Part shown: positions 58,989 through 64,000 of the stretch, one piece after another
Position numbering within the stretch: the stretch's first letter is position 1
Layout: each line of letters opens with the position of its first letter
From: Apostichopus japonicus
Lineage: Eukaryota; Echinodermata; Holothuroidea; Aspidochirotida; Stichopodidae
Assembly: GCF_037975245.1 (NCBI RefSeq)
Contig: NC_092575.1
Coordinates: 19,425,841 to 19,489,840 of the forward strand
DNA: 64,000 nucleotides
Reading direction: 5' to 3'
Made by a program: the position numbers and the translations under genes
The notes under the pieces: generated by a model
Database searches by the model: none
What the model was told of the DNA's origin: nothing
Seen by the model: the letters and a program-made list of their open reading frames with translations, nothing else

Positions 58989-61913
58989 TCATTTTGTTAG
59001 AGTCATTAAAGATATGTTATCACAAGTCGATTGTTGACACTTCTTTATTCTGTGATGATCCATGCCAGCGGACAAGCATATAGAGAATATTCTTCGTCTG
59101 TCGTGGCCTCTTGTCAAACATTTGGAATTTTCCAACTTTTCATCGTAACTGGCGTCTAACCCATTGGTGGATTGACCGACCGGTTCAGAGGCTTGAAACC
59201 CGCTCCGGTCCGAGGCGCAGAAGGCGTCGCTTGGTTGAGGTACCGGAGTTGCCGATTTCCTCATGATCTGGATAGGTGCTAGTCCGAAGCGCCAAATCTT
59301 CCGCTTGTTTCAAGGGCGCACCGCCGCCGCAGGTTGGACCACTTTAAAGCCGGTATAGCATAGTGTATGTACCGGTATAGGCATACGTCCATGCGTGTAA
59401 CCTTCATACATTGCTTTCGTCCTCGCTTTCTATTGAAGCCTATCAAGGATGAAGAATAAGAAGAGTTTGTGGGGGATTTAATATATGTTAAACGATTTAG
59501 ATACTAATGTGATATTTTACAAATATAATCAGAGACACAACAGGGTAAAGGAGTAAATGTGAAATAGCGAAACTTAAGGAAATGTTTGCTACAAACCCGA
59601 TAAAAAGCCAATCATTGAAGAACTAGGTGACATCAGACACAAGCTTATTCAGTTTTTCTTTTCTTTCGCGAAATTCAGAGACAGTTTTTAGTTAAATTAA
59701 GAAACTTATAACTACGGACATTTATATAGCAGTGGCACAACGGAGCACCGAATAGGCAATTTTAAGATATTTGAAAAGAGCAAAGAACTGTATGAGTGGT
59801 CAACGGTAATTTAACTTGAAGCTAGTTGACATGAGGAGTGTCAACTACTGTAGCAGTGTTGGATCATACACTCATTGTTGCTATTTTTGTTGTTGCTATT
59901 GTCGTAGCAGTGACGTCACAAAACGGACACTTCCCCCTCCATCAGTATGAGCTCAATACCATTTATGAACGGTCCGCACCGAAGACATTAAAGCCTGAGC
60001 ACAGAAACCAAACAACTGTAATTACTGTGAACATGACGTCGTTATGTCAAGGCCGTGAACTTTCACGAGGCCCTTCGAAAGTCAATAGATACTCCACATG
60101 ATGTTGTCTAATGATCTATTGTGTACAAATGTGTATCTGGAAAGAAGAGATAGGCTACTAGACGTACTTTTTTTACGAAAAGTTACCCAAAATAGAGCAT
60201 GGGCACGAAAGTCAAGCCTACTTGATCCACTCTCATCCCCATGCAGTCCCCCTACATCGAGAATGTATATGTGATCATAATGGTGTTACCTCACTGGGTG
60301 AGTATCACGAGTCACTTGGAGACTGAAATCCACTGCACACATGATCAGGATAAAGGAAAGTGAGCTATCTACTGTCTGCACATGATCACGTGATCTTAGC
60401 CAGATAGACCAAGAATCGACATTTGACCTCGGACGAGGAGATTAATGGTACTTGTGATCATGTGACCATGTATATATCTTCGTTGCCTTCTGTTTGTTGT
60501 TGTTAAGTTTTACTGCTCGTTTGGGGTGATACCATAGACAAGTCGATGACGTCGCGATCTGCGCAAGCGCAGATTGATTGAATACACAATGGCATACACT
60601 TACCAGTTTTATTTTCCTGCAATCTGCCATTCCTTCTTCTAGTGTTGTATTTTCTTCCGTCAGAAGTCGTATCTTTTCTTCCAGTTGTCTTGTGTATGCT
60701 AATAATTTCTTAACGTCATCGCCTATATGGTTCTGTGAGGGAAGGAAAATGTATGACATAATTATTGCAATAAATATTGCTTTCTTTCAACAATCGTGAG
60801 CAGACCTTTTTATAAGCAAGACCATTTTATTACGTTGCTCCTGATTGGTTTACCTTAGTACACTCAACATTGCATTGGGTTTACCACAGACAATCCAACT
60901 CTCTAGTTGGACAACTATGTTACCTAAAACTCGGTATACGTTTCCATGCAACCAACGTTGGGCATAGTTTTGTACCAAAACAAGTTAAGTTGCGACAGTT
61001 TAACTTGTCAGAAAGTGATAAACTGCTCAAGAATGTCTGCATTTTACTTGTTTTGGGGCAAAACTTAGTAACCTGCAGATAATTGGATACCATACGTACC
61101 CAATGTTGGGTAACATATATTTGCTCAACTCTGTAGAGTGAAGCCAACATACGGCTACAATTCTCTAGTGCATAAAGCCTTACTCGCACAAGGCTACTCG
61201 ACAGTGTACGTTACTTGAAAAATACTACCTGTTTATATGCTGCGTGCGGATTCAAAATAGAAGAGTGGATCTTAAATGGTACGATCGATCTTCGATCTTT
61301 GGTTTATGATTTCAAGCTGTACAGCCAAATAGGTCACCGGATCAAGTCCGATATTGCCTACCTACTTCAGAAAGTTTCCAAACCCTCTCTTTAGTTTAGT
61401 CCTCTGTTCAGGTGACATGATCAACTCGACTATAGTAACAAATTCGGTTAAAGTTTGCATCCTTTTATATCATATTTTTTTTTATAACTAGGTATTACTA
61501 CTAATTACCCTACATTTTAACCTAGTCTAAACGTATCCATTCATACCTTTCTGACATAATAAATCACAATTACCATTTTGTGTTCCACGATAGTTGCTAC
61601 ATCGTCCGGAATTTCTACCACTGACTCTCTTCGTGTTGCACCGAAAGTGACCCTTTTTGTTCCTTTCCTCCCAACTACCCTGTCTGAACCATCCAGACCG
61701 CCACCACCAGTAGCATCTTCGCTCATCCGGCGGTATATGCTTCTCTTCCTGCGTGTTGAACCCTCTGGTATAAATCGAAGTGAGGGTCTATTCTCCTTTT
61801 TTCTCTGTTTTGTTCTAAAACTTTGTGCTGGTCGTAACGTCACAGTCACGTGATCACTTGGTACCATGAGATGGGTTGGTGAATCGTTTGTTTCTATCTT
61901 TGGTCTTACAGGG
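58989..61913 (-). CDS. Tentative gene for a basic, coiled-coil protein (three exons seen)
   Basis: Exon 61913-61574 encodes a Lys/Arg-rich stretch (RRKRSIYRRMSEDATGGGG, KGTKRVTFGATRRESVVEIP) and ends in phase 0 at a GTAATT donor. Exon 60732-60604 follows in phase 0 with a CCTTCCCTCACAG acceptor and a GTAAGT donor. It encodes GDDVKKLLAYTRQLEEKIRL then LTEENTTLEEG, a clear heptad coiled coil. A third exon (59267-58989, phase 0, ending TGA) is possible: SATPVPQPSDAFCASDRSG and onward. Its acceptor is weak and it could be non-coding. The upstream end is not defined; an acceptor at 61914 means more exon(s) lie to the right. Family not recognised. Confidence 0.45.
60604..60732 (-). CDS. Coiled-coil exon of the tentative gene
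   Basis: 43 codons with leucine/isoleucine at heptad positions (VKKLLAYTRQLEEKIRLLTE). Strong acceptor and donor on both sides and length divisible by three make this the best supported exon of the gene; it could be skipped without frameshift. Confidence 0.65.
61574..61913 (-). CDS. Basic Ser/Arg-rich exon of the tentative gene
   Basis: 113 codons with acceptor GACTTTCAG and donor ATG/GTAATT. High Arg/Lys/Ser/Thr content with motifs like RRKS and TRRESVVEI suggests a phosphorylated disordered region. Confidence 0.55.
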
Positions 61914-62800
61914 CTGAAAGTCAAGAGCAATGAGAAAATATTAGCAATCAAGGGGCGGGGATGTTACACAGCACCAGACCTGACGGGGTGGGGGGAGGGG
62001 AGGCCACAGGCTCGGGCGTCAAATAGAAGGAGGGCAATGAATATGATGTAAAGAATAACATATTTTCATATTTTAAATATAATAATTTGAAAACTAGCGA
62101 CGATGTAGCTCAAAAGGCTTTGCGAAGTGACATGTACAATCTATCATAGTTCAATCACCACGTAAGAGAAAAAAACATGTAGAAAACATAACCTGTTGTC
62201 TGTGCGTGTAACATATAATAAAACATGCATGGGGGTAGTTTCACCCTTGTGTTGTACTAACTAGTGGGCAATGTATGATTTGTATGTATGTAGTTTAGAT
62301 CCTCCTGCAAGCAGATATTGAGGCGTGTGCACTTATTACACAATTAAATGTCATTTTTAGAGGAACAAATGCTATAAGGTCAGCAGTAAAAAAAAAGATT
62401 GTTGAACATCGTTTGAACGTGAGTAAGGCGCTCATTTTTCATCTATACTGAAGCTCGCAACAGTGCAGGTGTGGCAGTAATGAGTGTCCGGGCGTCCGTA
62501 GGACACTTATTACTAGGAAATAGTGTCTCATTTGCGTGAATAGTGTCTCAGGGACACTTTCCCTTGCTTTCTACGCCACCGTGGAAAGTGTCCGGGTTCT
62601 CTTCAAAGAGCTTTAACGTGGTTCTGTTGAGTGACAAACATTTCTGGCCCTATCTACGTTCCCTTATTACTTAAAAGGAGGTAATTTACTAGCGAAGACC
62701 AGGTTGACAATGTTATATATCGGTCAGCATGCACCCTCAAAACTCGGTTAAAGTATAAATAATACTTCGAGTGTCGACTGTTGTGGGAAGAGGCGGCAAA

Positions 62801-62893
62801 ATGTTGTTATTATCATGGAGACTACACTCCAGAGGGACGCTGTCCGCTCTATTTCGATCGTCGACTGTCAGAAGGCTGCATAATGAATGTTAA
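62801..62893 (+). CDS. Small upstream open frame, 30 codons
   Basis: Starts in gcaaaATGttg and reads SWRLHSRGTLSALFRSSTVR, an Arg/Ser/Leu-rich amphipathic pattern like a mitochondrial presequence. It ends at TAA. It could be an upstream ORF of the next gene or chance. Confidence 0.2.
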   Translation: MLLLSWRLHSRGTLSALFRSSTVRRLHNEC

Positions 62894-63019
62894 ACTTATC
62901 TTCCGAACTAAGTAGTCATGTCTGTCTGAGATCTGCTGCTTATCAATCGTTACTACCATTAGGGTAGTTGTTTGGAAGGTCGGAATTTCTAAACGTTGGA
63001 GAAAGATCAACCATGTAGG

Positions 63020-63120
63020 TCGAAGGTAAATGTATTTTAACCGATACGCGGCGGCGATAGTTCCCCGCCATCCGGAGCATGGAGGTCAAATCCGGGGTCA
63101 GAGCAGGGAGTTGTTATTGA
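63020..63120 (+). promoter_or_regulatory. CpG-rich candidate promoter or 5' UTR of the right-edge gene
   Basis: gatacgcggcggcgatagtt and ccccgccatccggag are locally CpG-rich against an AT-rich background, about 450 bp upstream of the candidate ATG. A possible divergent promoter for the minus-strand coiled-coil gene as well. Confidence 0.25.
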
Positions 63121-63562
63121 AAAACTCCCTGGTCAGAGTTAATACATTTTATTCAGTACGCGGGAAATGTGGAAATCTCCCGCTCTACGTTCTAGGTGTG
63201 ACATGCGTATTTGCATTCTACTGTAACATGTATACTGCTGTTTACTCAGTGAAGTAAGCCGAATGTGCCGTCTACGTCGTTACATGTCGCAGGTCCAAAA
63301 TTTCTTAGTAGCTGCATATATGCACGCACGGTAATTGCATTAAGAGTTGAGACCGTTAACTTACTTAGCCCGATCTGATATTACAAGATGACTTCTCCTG
63401 ACCTGGATACCGATGACGAGTAGGCCTACATTAGCATTGGAAAATATCTTTCGTGACGACTGTACCCTGAAAAGTCTACGATAAATCTAGAAAGATCGAT
63501 AAGGGGAAGATCGAAGGGTTTTAGACTGACGGGAGATGCCGATCTAGTTTACGTCGGCCCAC

Positions 63563-63629
63563 ATGGCAACGAAGATAGGCCCTTGGCCAAACTTCCCACA
63601 AAATGAAAGCTTACAAGAAGGGTTTGGCG
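63563..63629 (+). CDS. Candidate first coding exon of a gene leaving the right edge
   Basis: ATG in cacATGGca opens MATKIGPWPNFPQNESLQEG and continues to a strong donor GGCG/GTAAGT at 63629 (phase 1). CpG-rich sequence with short upstream frames (63389-63424) precedes it, as expected of a 5' UTR. The product is unknown because the next exon is outside the window. Confidence 0.45.
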
Positions 63630-64000
63630 GTAAGTGTATTATTTGTTTATTTGTATAAAACTTTTAGGAATTATTTCCACTGAAGAAAATGATTCCATAG
63701 ATATGCATATAACTTGAACTAAGTGCATTGGCCATTTGGGCCTTGCAGATTATAGGTATATTTTATTATTTGTAATCACCTAAGAGTAGAACTGAAAAGT
63801 CTAAACTTTATTAGTGTTAGAGAATATCGTGATGCATAATTAGTCGGCAAGACACGAATAGTATTAGGCTACTATAGGCTAGCCTACTGTAGCCTAGCTA
63901 GGAGTAGGACTTCGAGAGTTAACCCTATTTGCAAATAATTTGCTTTATTCAAATTCAAGCCACTCCGATTGGCAATCTCTGAAATAAAGCCTACTTGGTA

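Noticed and set aside
59838-60101. 87-codon plus frame with a hydrophobic N-terminal segment
   Set aside because: The signal-anchor-like start (VAIFVVAIVVAV) is suggestive, but there is no splice context or recognised domain, and it may be chance in antisense to the tentative gene's intron.

Overview
This is eukaryotic, intron-rich genomic DNA. Exons are short (45-400 bp) with GT-AG junctions, introns run from about 100 bp to 2.3 kb, and transposons and minisatellites fill the gaps. Marine invertebrate is the best guess, probably a deuterostome such as an echinoderm. That rests on gene architecture and repeat style and is not proven.

Left third (1-17.8 kb, minus strand): the first ~1538 codons of a Domino/SRCAP/EP400-type SWI2/SNF2 chromatin remodeller, in 22 coding exons that keep frame throughout. 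The gene runs off the left edge inside its split ATPase. It has a Q/S-rich N-terminus, an HSA domain, acidic linkers, the DEAD-like ATPase lobe and the start of the long insertion. Its introns carry several local duplications, two of which copy exon ends or a splice acceptor. A TATA-like box and 5' UTR exon candidate lie at 18.2-18.7 kb.

Middle (18.7-30.4 kb): no convincing gene. It is dominated by mobile elements. Two hAT-like short elements in opposite orientation each have an intact 8-bp target duplication. One is interrupted by a second element with a 5-bp duplication, which holds a third inverted-repeat structure and a 137-bp tandem array. Fragments of the same family lie at 26.7-27.3 kb.

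30.4-33.4 kb (minus): a three-exon gene for a 177-residue protein I do not recognise. Its second intron is mostly a 33-bp minisatellite that begins at the splice donor.

35.4-56.4 kb (plus): a complete DHX37 (yeast Dhr1, fly Kurz) DEAH-box RNA helicase gene. It has 29 coding exons totalling 3591 nt (1196 aa), with all helicase motifs intact. Its introns hold a LINE 3' fragment, an inverted pair of dispersed repeats, a pentamer-rich array and small tandem repeats. The last coding exon is followed by a 93-bp duplicate of itself.

Right end (59-64 kb): a tentative minus-strand gene with a basic exon and a coiled-coil exon, then the likely first coding exon of a plus-strand gene leaving the right edge.

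The two recognised genes act in different nuclear processes: H2A.Z/acetylation-linked chromatin remodelling, and release of U3 snoRNA during small-subunit ribosome assembly. I see no operon-like or system-like functional link between neighbours.
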